DNA of 64,000 nt from Tetragnatha versicolor (taxonomy: Eukaryota > Arthropoda > Arachnida > Araneae > Tetragnathidae). Positions 47,344 through 57,291 of this stretch are shown here, in pieces (positions within the stretch are counted from its first letter, which is position 1; each line of letters opens with the position of its first letter). A program made the translations under genes and the position numbers. The stretch spans positions 5,529,288 to 5,593,287 of the forward strand of contig JANDEH010000018.1 of the NCBI GenBank assembly GCA_024610705.1, read 5' to 3'. A model generated the notes under the pieces. The model searched no databases and was not told where the DNA came from. It saw nothing but the letters and a program-made list of their open reading frames with translations.

Positions 47344-47515
47344 TGTGGCAACACAGTTTCAGCAGAAGAGCTGAACGGATCAGAGAGAACTGGAACTTAT
47401 AAAAAGGCAGCTCGCACCGTGTGTTATATATTTACTTTATTTTTACCTGTACCTAAATATTAACTTTTAAAGTTTTATGGTTATTGAAAATAAATTACTT
47501 GATTTTACAACGTTC
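47344..47515 (+). promoter_or_regulatory. Left LTR with TATA box and poly(A) signal
   Basis: Begins TGTGGCAACACAG. Contains TTATAAAAAGGC (about 47397), a TATA box, and AATAAA at 47489-47494. A TTGGAGTTTATGCC stretch follows and may be the primer-binding site. The end (47509 to 47517) is uncertain because no second LTR is available for comparison. Confidence 0.55.
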
Positions 47516-47774
47516 ATTTATTGGAGTTTATGCCAGCCACACTAAATAGCCATAGTGGTGACTTGGCAATCGATTTACGCAACCAACATTATCTAATTTT
47601 GCTGTCTTCGATGCGATCGTGGAGATCGTTCTTCGATGGATGTCTTCTACTAATTAAACTTTCTTTCTGCAAGTTTGTGATTACTAATCCCGCTCTGTTC
47701 TTTACCGTTGTTCAAGTTTTTTTTGGGAAGAGTTGAGTGTTTTCCTTGAGATACCCCTTGCCAGCAATCAAAAT

Positions 47775-48573
47775 ATGTCTGATGATGAGAAGACCCCGCC
47801 AAATGAACAACCAGCTGCAACTCTTCCTCCGGTTTCATCGCAACCGGAATTAGCTCGAGTTGCATTCAGAGCTCCTCCATTTTGGGAGTCTGATCCTGAG
47901 ACCTGGTTTTTGCAACTTGAAAGTCAATTTTTTCTCTCTGGTATAACGGATAAAGTCACAAAATTCCACTGCGTAGTTTCTGCAGTAGACAAAAGTGTTC
48001 TCTCCACTGTCACAGATCTAGTCAGAAAACCTCCTAGAGATAACCCGTACTCTGTAATCAAAAACGCCATCATTAAACAGTTTTCACAATCACAAACTGC
48101 ACGCTTAAAACTTCTGCTCCAGGATTTGCAGTTAGGAGACAAACGACCTTCAATGCTGTTACAAGAAATGAAGAGTTTGTCCTCTGGTAGGCTTGATGAT
48201 GAAATTCTGCGTACACTTTGGATGCAGCGCTTGCCAGTCAACGCCCAACAAATTCTTTCCGTTCGGACCGACAAGGATCCACTGGAGAGTCTAGCAGAGA
48301 TGGCTGACAAAATTTGTGAAGTTTCGGCGATTCCACAGGTTTCTGACGTGGCTTCGGCAGATTTATCTCTTCAATCACTGAAGGATGAGATCTCAGCTTT
48401 GAGCGCGGAGGTCAAGCGATTGTCGTCTGCAAGCGGATTTCAGCGACGCCGAAGGTATTCCAGAAGCAGGAATCCCTCACGCAGATCTCGGTCATCAAGC
48501 CGGAGCAAGTCATCGGAACGACTGCAGCAAGGTAAGCTTTGTTTTTACCACCAAAGATTCGGAGAAAAAGCCT
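47775..48573 (+). pseudogene. Gypsy Gag, interrupted
   Basis: Starts at the ATG of MSDDEKTPP; the same frame is open 14 codons further upstream, but this Met fits the family. Residues about 28-180 form the capsid-like region (FWESDPETWFLQLESQF; WMQRLP). An arginine/serine-rich nucleic-acid-binding tract lies at about residues 228-260. It ends in a C-x2-H-type motif (CFYHQRFGEKA). The TTAA MITE then breaks the frame. On the other side the same frame continues with CIKPCQFAEN to a stop at 49249-49251, so the insertion interrupted an open gag. Confidence 0.8.
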
Positions 48574-48577
48574 TTAA

Positions 48578-49213
48578 CCCCTTAACTGCCGTCGACGTAA
48601 ATATACGGTTTGGAAATCCCAAGTGTTAAGTGCCAATGGCGTAAATATACGCTTTGTAAAAGTACGATGTGTTGCCCCGTGTTTTTACCTAAAATAATAC
48701 CAGGAATAACCTTGACAGTGTTTCCAAAGGAATTTCTTACTTCTGGTGAAGTGGGGGGATGGATGAATTTGAACTGCGTTTTTTTCTTTAGCGATAAAAA
48801 TAAAAGCTGTTAAGTTATGGCCTGTGTTTCTTTTTGAGTTTTTTATTCTTTTTTATGCTATATTTTGTGTCTAACACTTCCGTTTTAGTTCCCTTTGCAT
48901 AGAAAATTGATTTTATTTTTTTAATTGCTTTGTCTGCAAGGAATAAAGAAAATTGCTTATAACGGATCGATTTGATTTACTTCTTATTTATTACTATTTT
49001 TTCTTTATTAGGTAATAATTCTGGTTTTAACTGGTACTCCATACATTGAGAGAGTGCAATTTCATTATACGAACGAAATAAACAGCTTTTTGAGTAGTTA
49101 ATGAGTTGAAAACAAGAAACGCGCACTCTGCAAAAGTGTAAGTACGGGCGCACGGGAGAAAAACGCTGGCACTGGGTATCCACTTGCTGCAGATTTCCGT
49201 GGCAGTTAAGGGG
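48578..49213. mobile_element. piggyBac-type MITE in gag, 636 bp
   Basis: The ends CCCCTTAACTGCC and GGCAGTTAAGGGG are perfect inverted repeats. TTAA lies on both sides (48574-48577, 49214-49217). The CCC start and TTAA duplication are the piggyBac signature. The interior has no transposase. Taking out the element with one TTAA leaves gag open across the site, which fixes both boundaries to the base. Confidence 0.9.
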
Positions 49214-49217
49214 TTAA

Positions 49218-49700
49218 ATGTATCAAACCATGCCAGTTTGCGGAAAACTAGGCGGCTCATTTGTTTTCTCGGCGGCAGATGACAGCCAGCAAAACAGCCG
49301 ACTCTTTGTGTACGACAAAATTTCTGGTTTCCGATTTCTTGTCGACAGCGGAGCCGCGGTCAGTTGTTTTCCTAAAAGGCTTTCTCCCGAAAGTAGTCCA
49401 GCGGAGCTAACCTTATATGCCGCAAACAGTTCGAGAATACGAACTTTTGGATCTAAAGTCTTGGAGCTAGAGTTTGATGTTAAAAAAAAATTTCCTTGGA
49501 GTTTTCTGGTCGCAGAGGTTTCCCATCCAATAATTGGGGCAGACTTTTTAAGGCACTTCGGGTTGCTTGTTGACATTAAAAATAACTGTTTACTTGAAAA
49601 GGACACAAATCTTGTCGCAAAGGGTTTAGCTTGTCCCGGGCCAACCTTTGGTTTGACCATGGTTTCCGGTCACACCCCTTTCTCTCAGTTAATTTCCAAG
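49218..49700 (+). CDS. Gypsy aspartic protease
   Basis: Retropepsin that processes Gag-Pol. The catalytic motif is FLVDSGAAVSCFP, with the aspartate codon at 49344-49346, and a second half has HPIIGADFLRHFGLLVD, the flap/C-terminal signature. This frame is offset by one base from gag (-1), so expression would need frameshifting, or the offset is a mutation. The initial ATG is probably not the true start. After about 49700 homology jumps straight to RNase H. Confidence 0.75.
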
Positions 49701-49854
49701 TCTCTCTTTCCTTGAGAGTAATATGTGTGGTCTATACTGACCATAAGCCCCTTACGTTCGCATTCCAGCAGAAAGGCGATAAGCAATCACCAAGACAGAT
49801 CCGGCATCTGGAGTTTATCAGTCAGTTTACCACATCTATCAAGTTTGTCCCAGG
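49701..49854 (+). pseudogene. RNase H/tether remnant of gypsy pol
   Basis: VYTDHKPLTFAFQQK and RQIRHLEFISQF are the end of the RNase H domain, normally about 450-500 residues after the protease. The entire reverse-transcriptase domain is missing, so an internal deletion has its junction near 49700-49715. The sequence is cut at VPG by the 49855 insertion. Confidence 0.8.
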
Positions 49855-52733
49855 TAGCCCAGTAAATTTAGGGTTTTTTAGCGCACTAATTTATAACTCG
49901 CTGAAAATTTCAGAATAAGTTCTCTATGACGTCTATAACCGAACCTCAAAAGTCCCCTAAGTTCCCTCGCCGGCTTCATTCGAAAATGGCGATCAAAGAT
50001 GTCCGCCAAGGGATGCAGTCTTTCATTCATAACTAATGAAAAAATCAATATTTTTTAATGCTGTAAAAGGTTATATACTCAAAAAAGACCCTTTATAAGT
50101 TTCAATGAATTTTTTTCCATATAAGAACTTGTAAATTTGGAATACAGAGAGTTAAATGACATCAATGTGAAAATTTGCGTGTTTTTTCACCTGTTTTTCC
50201 TTATAACTGTAACCGTATAAAAATCCCTTAATCTAATTAGAGTGTTTTTAAAAGTACTATAAACCAGGGTTATTTTGTAAACAAATTTTTGAAAATCCGT
50301 TGAAAATTAACTGAGATATTCCATTTTAAATGGAGGCATGTTCAGTAATGATGACTATAAAATATTATAACTAACGTTAATAGTGTCCATGGTCTCTTTT
50401 GACAGATTTCATTTTAATAGGTTCAAGCCTTTGCGAAAACAACTAAAATTAAGGTATTCTATTTTACTTTAAGAAGATTATTTAAGAAGCTTTTTAAGAA
50501 AGGGATGTTCTGGAATAAATATATTAAATTAGTACATATAACAAAAAAAGATTTATCCAAAATTGTATTTATTTGTTACTAAAAATGTATTTAGAAATAA
50601 AAATTCTATAAAGTAAGAAACTTTAATCGTTTTCTTCATCATTTTAATCATATTCAGTAGATGTAGGTCCTGATTTTTCACAGATTTCTCCTAAGCAAGA
50701 TCTCCAAAGAAACTATAATAGAAACATTGGAACTCTGTGTTGAACCTCCAGATATATATGCTCATTTATAGTAGAAGGAGGATACCTTCTGCATGCATTA
50801 ATTTGGAATGAGGGTGACACAGAGATAAATGTCTTAAGTATGAACGTTTTTTTCATAAAACGTTTCTCTCCATGCGATGCTATTGTTTTTGATGGGTACA
50901 GTTCCGTACGATCAACCAAAAGTGTGGAAAGGGAAAGAAGGGCCATGACCAAAATGTCTGCTACAGTAGCTTTTGAATGAAAACTTGGTTGCTACTTACA
51001 AACTATCTAATTCTTTGTCAAACTCTACAAACAAATCTTGACTTATAAGAATGGTTATAAGTTACTTTCAAGCTGAGGGCATAACTGCCTTGCAAGCGTA
51101 GGATGACGCTGATACTATTATCTGTTCTTCTGCAATTGAAGCTAGTCAAGACACGAACAAACAAGTTATAGTAGTTGGGAGCGATACAGACTTATTAATT
51201 AATTTAACAGTGCGATGTTCTAAAAGGAAATCGCTGTTTTTTTGCGACCCCAAACAACCAAAAGAGGACATAAGTGTTTCGACATAGCTAAAACTCAAGA
51301 AACTCTGGGCCCAATGAAAGATACAATTATTTTCATACATGCAGCTACTGGATGTGACACGACCTCGTCAATTTTTAGGAAGGGTAAATCATCTGCTTTC
51401 AAGATAATAAGGAAGAATCCTCATCTGCATTCCTTAGTTTCACAGTTTAATATTCCTTCATTTGATCCCTTAAAAGTTATTGAAATTGATGAGATATTTA
51501 TAAAATACCTTTTCGGAGGAGAAAAGAATAATTCTCTTGATGCGTTACGCTATACTCACTACCTTAGAGAAAGGAGAAAAATTTCGAATTTTAATCTTGC
51601 AGTTCTTCACCCAACTAGTGCAGCAAATTCCCAACATTCACTTCGAGTTTACCTATAGGTATTGTAGTGGTTAGGAAACAACCTAAACCCAACTGATTGG
51701 TGTCGGTTCTTAAAGGATGGCAAGTTACACCCGGTTCCCTCTACTCTTCCTGCAGCTCCTGATGCACTTTTACAGCTAGCTTTATGTGACTGTAAAGTTA
51801 GTACTGATAAAGAATGTGATGTGAAATGTCCATGCAAAAAAGCTGACCTTCAATGTACAAAATTTTTCACCTCTTGCTTAGGAGAAATCTGTGAAAATGC
51901 AGGTTCTACATCTACTGAATTTGATTAAAATGATGAGGAAAACGATTAAAGTTGCTTACTTTATATAATTTTTATTTCTAAATACATTTTTAGTAATAAA
52001 TAGATACAATTTTGGATAAATCTTTTTTGTTATGTACTAACTTAATATATTTATTTATTCCAGAACATCCCTTTCTTAAAAAGCTTCTTAAATAATCTTC
52101 TTAAAGTAAAATAGAATACCTTAATTTTAGTTGTTTTCGCAAAAGCTAGCTTGAGCCTATTTAAAAGAAATCTGTCAAAAGAGACCAAGGACACTATTAA
52201 CGTTAGTTATAATATTTTATAGTCATCATTACTGAACAAGCCTCCATTTAAAATGGAATATCTCAGTCAATTTTCAACGGATTTTCAAAATTTTTTTTAC
52301 AAAATAATACTGGTTTATAGAGCTTTTAAAAACACTCTAATTAAATTAAGGGATTTTTCTACGGTTACAGTTATAAGGAAAAACAGGTGAAAAAACGCGC
52401 AAATTTTCACTTCGATGTCATTTAACTCTCTGTATTCCAAATTTACAAGTTCTTATATGGAAAAAAATTTATTGAAACTTATAAAGGGTCTTTTTCTGAG
52501 TGTATAACCTTTTACAGCATTAAAAAATATTGATTTTTTCCTTAGTTATGAATGAAAGACTGCATTGCTTGGCGGACATCTTTGATCGCCATTTTCGAAT
52601 GAAGCCGGCGCGGGAACTTAGGGGACTTTTGAGGTTTGGTTATAGACGTCATAGAGAACTTATTCTGAAATTTTCAGCGAGTTATAAATTAGTGCGCTAA
52701 ACACCCCTTTTTATGCCTTAATTTACTGGGCTA
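49855..52733. mobile_element. Long-TIR DNA transposon with PIN-like/Cys-tail gene
   Basis: The outer ends are TAGCCCAGTAAATT and the inverse. The 4-bp duplication CAGG lies on both sides (49851-49854, 52734-52737), and its removal reconnects the integrase frame. The inverted arms are about 850 bp (49855-50700, 51872-52733) and look highly similar. The arms include the last codons of the gene, so the left arm holds a minus-strand copy of the gene's 3' end. The interior codes a decayed PIN/XPG-like protein. A 4-bp duplication and an XPG-like nuclease are reminiscent of Academ-type elements, but I cannot confirm that. Confidence 0.85.
50705..51928 (+). pseudogene. PIN/XPG-like protein with Cys-rich tail, decayed
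   Basis: Plus-strand segments in three frames read in order as one protein. AIVFDGYSSVRSTK and ERERRAM lie at about 50875-50960. Then comes a DADTII segment (about 51105), and IVVGSDTDLLINL (about 51165-51200), which has the acidic pattern of PIN/FEN1-XPG nucleases. IHAATGCDTTSSIFRKGKS (about 51330-51390) is followed by HPTSAANSQHSLRVYL, NPTDW and a tail CDCK...CPCKK...CLGEIC. At least two in-frame stops (51656, 51665) and earlier frameshifts kill it. I recall the segment order from uncharacterised transposon-linked proteins of arthropods and cnidarians. Role in transposition is unproven. Confidence 0.65.
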
Positions 52734-52737
52734 CAGG

Positions 52738-53833
52738 GGTGCAAAATACAGTTGCAGATAGTTTTTCTCGAATTTGCGAGCTTGATTTGACGAATTCGGG
52801 AGGTTTGGATTATGACCTTCTTGCGGCGGCACAGAGCGAGGATGGGGCATTGCGTTCTCTTTTGGAAACAAATTCCGGCCTCGAGTTGAGGCTTGTGAGT
52901 TTAGGTTCCGCGAAAGTTTATTGTGACATTTCAACTGGACATCTTCTTCCATATGTCCCTAATAATTTTCAAAAAAGTGTTTTTCAGACTCTGCATGAAC
53001 TCTCTCATCCAGGGGCACGAGCGACTCTAGATCTTATCAGAAAGCGGTTCTTCTGGCCTTCCATGTCCAGGGATGTGAAGCTTTGGTGCAAGAGCTGCGT
53101 CGCATGCCAGAAGTCAAAGGTTCAGCGACACACCGTCACGCCAACCGGTTCCTTTGGTCTACCATCAGCACGGTTCGCCCATATTCATCTGGACATTGTT
53201 GGACCTCTACCACCGTCCAAAGGGTTTATCTACGCCTTGACCTATGTAGACCGTTTCCCAAGATGGCCGGAGGTTTTCCCTATGCAAGACCAGGCGGCTG
53301 ACACGGTAGCTGATACCTTCTACTCTGGATGGGTCGCCAGGTTTGGAGTACCGGAGACAATTCTCACAGACCAAGGTCGTCAGTTCGAGTCTGACCTCTT
53401 CACGTCCTTAGCAAAATTCCTTGGCATCACCAAGACACGAACCACCGCTTATAACCCTAAGTGCAACGGAGCAGTGGAGCGCTTCCATCGCCATCTGAAG
53501 AGTTCCATTATGTGCCATGCCACGGAGCGATGGGTGCAGGTGTTGCCTACGGTACTGCTGGGCATCAGGTCAAGCTTGAAGCAAGACATCGGAGCCACCA
53601 CAGCAGATCTCGTCTACGGCTGCTCAATTAGATTGCCCGGAGAATTTCTACAGGCATCTTCAAACGCTGCTGCACAGCTATCCCGCAATGATCTTTTAGG
53701 AGAACTGTGGCGTAAGATGCGGGAGTTGAGACCGGTGCCAGCTTCTCATCACAGCGCCAAATCTTCCGTGTTCGTGAGCAAGGATTTGGCTCACGTAACG
53801 CATGTATTTGTGCGCGTTGATGCCGTGAGGTGA
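52738..53833 (+). CDS. Gypsy integrase
   Basis: The pol frame resumes with VQNTVADSFSR, the usual linker after RNase H. A zinc-binding HHCC domain (HELSH...CKSCVACQ) lies at about residues 86-122. The catalytic core is complete: Asp at about residue 152 (HLDIVGP), Asp at about 211 (LTDQGRQF) and Glu at about 247 (GAVERFHRHL), with 35 residues between the last two (D,D-35-E). GPYPVI-type sequence after 53833 is the C-terminal domain, so the TGA at 53831-53833 is premature, probably CGA changed to TGA. The core is otherwise open, which suggests a fairly young copy. Confidence 0.9.
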
Positions 53834-54078
53834 CCACTCCAGCAGCCGTTCAACGGTCCCTACCCAGTAATCAAGAGAGCTGCAAAATTCTATACAGTTC
53901 TTATAAATAACAAGAAGGTGTGTGTATCTTTAGACCGGCTGAAGCCAGCTTTTCTTTTTTCCGAAGATTACAGTTCTAATTTTTCACCTCCCCCTGTCCC
54001 GGAAGCCATTCCAGATTCCAGTGTTCCTCTACAGTCTGCTCTCCGGAAGGAAACCACAACTCGTTCTGGTCAACCAAC
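53834..54078 (+). pseudogene. Gypsy integrase C-terminal region after a premature stop
   Basis: The frame continues with PFNGPYPVIKRA and VSLDRLKPAF, the GPY/F module of gypsy integrases, then a proline/serine-rich tail and TTRSG. It stops abruptly at about 54078 where repeat A begins. The normal C-terminus, 3' UTR and right LTR are absent. Confidence 0.75.
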
Positions 54079-54135
54079 CTCTCCTAGGATCACGGAAGTA
54101 AGGTCTATCCCTAGGTAAATGATCCTGGAAAATAG
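54079..54135 (-). repeat. Repeat A, right part of the split copy
   Basis: CTCCTAGGATCACGGAAGTA and AGGTCTATCCCTAGG are the reverse complement of the repeat A block seen at 58050-58090. It continues the copy begun at 47297-47343, with a few bases missing at the gypsy junction. Confidence 0.65.
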
Positions 54136-54429
54136 CACTTTTTTAGACCCCCAAAAAAAGAAAGAGATTTCACGTTCAGTGTTACTATATAATTTTGTGG
54201 AGTTTTTAGGAAAGGGGACTCAGTACCTCCAAATCGGTCAAAATATCAAGGTAAGGATTTTGCTCTCAAATCCAAAACCAATTTCCAATGTTTATTGAGC
54301 ATAGTTACCAAATTTTTTAAATAAATATTTCTCAAAACTACTTTTTTAGCACTTAAAACCCTAAGGCTTTTTTCTACTGAACCAAATTTTATGAAACTTG
54401 GTATTTATATTCAATAAGGTAATATCAAA
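54136..54429. other. No gene; AAGGGGACTCAGTACC motif
   Basis: Contains AAAGGGGACTCAGTACC at about 54213, whose inverse GGTACTGAGTCCCC is at about 57680, and AAAGGGGACTCGGTAC at about 56504. These may be ends of an element that encloses 54213-57695, but inner homology is not convincing. Confidence 0.35.
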
Positions 54430-54565
54430 CTAGGGAGCTATCGCCCCCTGCTCGCTATCGCTCGCCAACCCCCGGGAACTGCTGACGCAGTTCCCCTAGG
54501 ATTGCTTCGCAATCCTGTGCTCGCTTACACTCGCTTGCCTTACGCTGGTACAGCCTAGCTGAGTT
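54430..54565 (-). mobile_element. Helitron 3' end with tandem hairpins
   Basis: On the minus strand it ends GGGGGCGATAGCTCCCTAG and is followed by T (host A at 54429 on plus). Inside are hairpins AGGATTGCTTCGCAATCCT and GGAACTGCTGACGCAGTTCC. The same arrangement occurs at 38045-38154. The 5' end to the right was not found. Confidence 0.6.
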
Positions 54566-54659
54566 TCATTACCAACTAAATTTATTGGTTAAAATAGAGT
54601 TTTATAAATAGTAACATGCAGCAGGGAAACATTAAATATGTGTATGAAAAATATGTATA

Positions 54660-55740
54660 GGGGAGAGTGCTGTACCTAAGGACGGTTGTACCTTCAGCCA
54701 CCGCGTTTTAAAATTCGGGAAACAATGGAAATTTGAATTCGTGGTTGAATTTGAATGTAAACTGATGCTATCTAGTTGCTAACGTGAAATCAGCTCTTTA
54801 AAATAATATTTAAATTTAATATAATAAATTTACTGTTTTTAGGTGCTCAAAGTTTCTTTTAGTGCATCACTACATTAATATTTTTCTTCCCATTTAATTA
54901 TAACACGATAAAATGAGATATAGGGGCGAATCCCCGAGATTTTGACTTTTTATTTTTGATATTAGAAATCGTCAGATCTCCATTCTTTAATTTCTTATAG
55001 AATTTTGAATGCAAAAACACCTGATGTTGTACCTTCGGACACCATAAGTGTTGTACCTACGGACACATTCTTGTGGGTGTCTGTTGCTAATCGACGTTTT
55101 AGAATCAGGTTTCATTTAAGTGAATACATTTTAATGCATGTTAAATTAATTCTAAATGGTTAATCTATTTGTCGGCGATTATTTTCAAGTGATTTTTAGA
55201 TGAAAAATCAAATATTTTGTGACATAAACTACTTTTTTAAATTTTTTATTTTAGTTAGCATTTAGTGTAAAATATGGTATGAAATCTTAAACACTCTATT
55301 GCATTAAAGTATGATGATTACAAAAAACTTAAAATTTCCACCGAAGAAGATTTGCGAAAGCCACCAAATGCTTGCACAACAAAGTGTCAATCGAATTGTT
55401 TTTTGGATCAGTGAAGTGATCAGATCAATCAACATGATTGATGAAACTATTACCTCAAATTTCGATTTGAAAATCCCATGCGATTTATGTATTTTTGGTA
55501 AAAAATCAAGACTTTTATCAATCAACTTCGTTTTAATGATCATTTACGATCTAAAACTACATTACTTTAAAAAATATATTCCCAATTTTAAAAATGCTTG
55601 AAATAGTTTATTAAAAGGTAATACACCAAAAAAATGTTCATTTTAAGCTTTTTTCAACTAAAAATTTCCTTTTTAAGGGTGTCCACAGGTACAACTGGGT
55701 CTGTCCATAGGGAGAGCACGTTGTTGTACCTATGGACACA
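54660..55740. repeat. Segment with repeated TTGTACCTWYGGACAC motifs
   Basis: TGTACCTAAGGAC (about 54671), TTGTACCTTCGGACACC (about 55027), TTGTACCTACGGACAC (about 55051) and TTGTACCTATGGACAC (about 55725) recur, with an inverted GTGTCCACAGGTACAA at 55679. GGGAGAG stands near both edges. It is probably a diverged inverted-repeat element of about 1.1 kb. The 96-codon frame at 55311-55601 shows no domain. Confidence 0.5.
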
Positions 55741-56139
55741 AATTTCGTCAAGTTATTAAAATGAATTAAATATCCAATTCTGAAGATTTTAGCTAATAAA
55801 AAATATTACCCTCTTTGCTAAGGTTAAGACTATAGGTTGGGCACTTTAAATGTAAGTTTTTTTTCGATACACCCTAATGTATATGTTATACTTAAAAGTA
55901 TATAACATGTGCTTTTACTTACCCCATTATTTAATTTATCCTCTAAAACTTCTTTGTAAACACAATTGTAAATACTCCTACTTGGAGTTACAACCGTCAC
56001 AGATTGGAATAATACTTTCTAGCTCTACTTAAATCCATCCTTAAAATTGCTTTTGAATTAACGAAACGTAAACCAAACAAACCAACCGTTGCCAATGGGA
56101 GAAAACAAATACCGCCAAAATCTAGCGTCACGTAAGAGA
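55741..56139. other. No recognised feature
   Basis: AT-rich sequence without a supported gene or paired repeat. Confidence 0.4.
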
Positions 56140-56140
56140 A

Positions 56141-57291
56141 ATATATATGTTACAGTTAAAGTCCGGAAATCAGTTAATTTAGAGATAACCTAGGTAATTT
56201 GCAGATTAACGAGGGTGATCCGTTAAAGAGCGAAATTTTTTTCAATTTCTAAGATTACCTAGGTAATCTTGAAATTACCTAGGTATTCTGCACTCTACCG
56301 GCTAGACACTCGTTAATCTGCATACTACCTGTAATCAGTTATTTTACATATTAACGAGGGTGATCCGTTAAAGTAAAAATATTTATTTTATTTTTATAAA
56401 AAGTTTAAGGTGGTTGGGGGGGCTGCCGCCCCCCCCCCAAACCCCCCTGCCCTAACTATAACCAAACTCGTTTTGGGGGTAAACAGTAACAATGACGAAT
56501 CAAAAAAGGGGACTCGGTACTTTTGGATATTACACAAAGCACGCAAATCACGCGAAAATAGTATTGAAATAGGAATTTTAATACGAATAGAATATAAAAG
56601 TACCAACTTAGATTTTGTATCAATTGTGATTTTTTGATCTCGATTTGACAACATATTTCAATGAGCACTTAAAATAGCAAATATTAATGAAAGCGCGGTG
56701 TAATCGGCTGCCAGCCTATCCTAAACTATTGCTAGGATTCGCGATCGATTACATATTTTAAACCCTTGCCCAGGTTCTAGCGATTATTGAATTAACGTTT
56801 GTTGAAAAGATATTTCAACTGCTGGGACATTTGCTTTCGTTAAAAGAAATCTCTGTCACTCTGTCGGAGCTTCAACACAATTGTTTTAAAATACCAGTTT
56901 TAGTATTAATTTACTGAACTTAAGCTTGTAAATTTACTGTACTTACTTTCTTGTATTAGTTTGTTTAACATTCAACTTGACAACTACCAGTGCTACGCAC
57001 TAAATTTGAAATCAAAACACAAAATATGACAACAAACTACGTATTGAAACCCGACTGCGCAGGGGTAAGCGCATGGCGCAGTGAGCACCTCAACATTTTA
57101 ACAGAAAGGATTGAGCGAAACAAACTATTTTGAACTTCAACTATCAAGAGGCCGTTATAGTGTATATTCCCTAGGTAAAATGCGAAAAACTCAAATATCC
57201 GCACATTAACGACAGAAATCAGTTAATCTTAAGTTTACCTAGGTATTCTTTAGAATAACTAATTTTCAACTTTAGCGGTTACATATATATA
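56141..57291. mobile_element. Inverted-repeat element, TATATATGTWAC ends
   Basis: The left end TATATATGTTACAGTTAAAG and the right end, inverted TATATATGTAACCGCTAAAG, match, and similarity continues through AAATCAGTTAAT and CCTAGGTAA blocks. Within the left part, AACGAGGGTGATCCGTTAAAG occurs at least twice (about 56210 and 56355), and CCTAGGTAAT several times. It encloses a GGGGGG/CCCCCC hairpin at about 56415-56450. No transposase is seen. The TA-rich flank hides the duplication. Confidence 0.65.

Larger units (their letters stand above)
47344..54078 (+). mobile_element. Gypsy-class LTR retrotransposon, defective, with nested insertions
   Basis: A Ty3/gypsy-type element (resembling the Mag or K02A2.6-like lineages by protein order and Gag type) on the plus strand: left LTR, gag, protease, RNase H remnant and integrase. 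The reverse transcriptase is missing, the right LTR is absent, and a TTAA MITE (48578-49213) and a long-TIR transposon (49855-52733) interrupt it. Without these two insertions it would be about 3.2 kb. It sits inside a repeat A copy and cannot be autonomous. Confidence 0.85.

Noticed and set aside
49223..49660. 145-codon minus-strand frame
   Set aside because: Shadow of the plus-strand gypsy protease.
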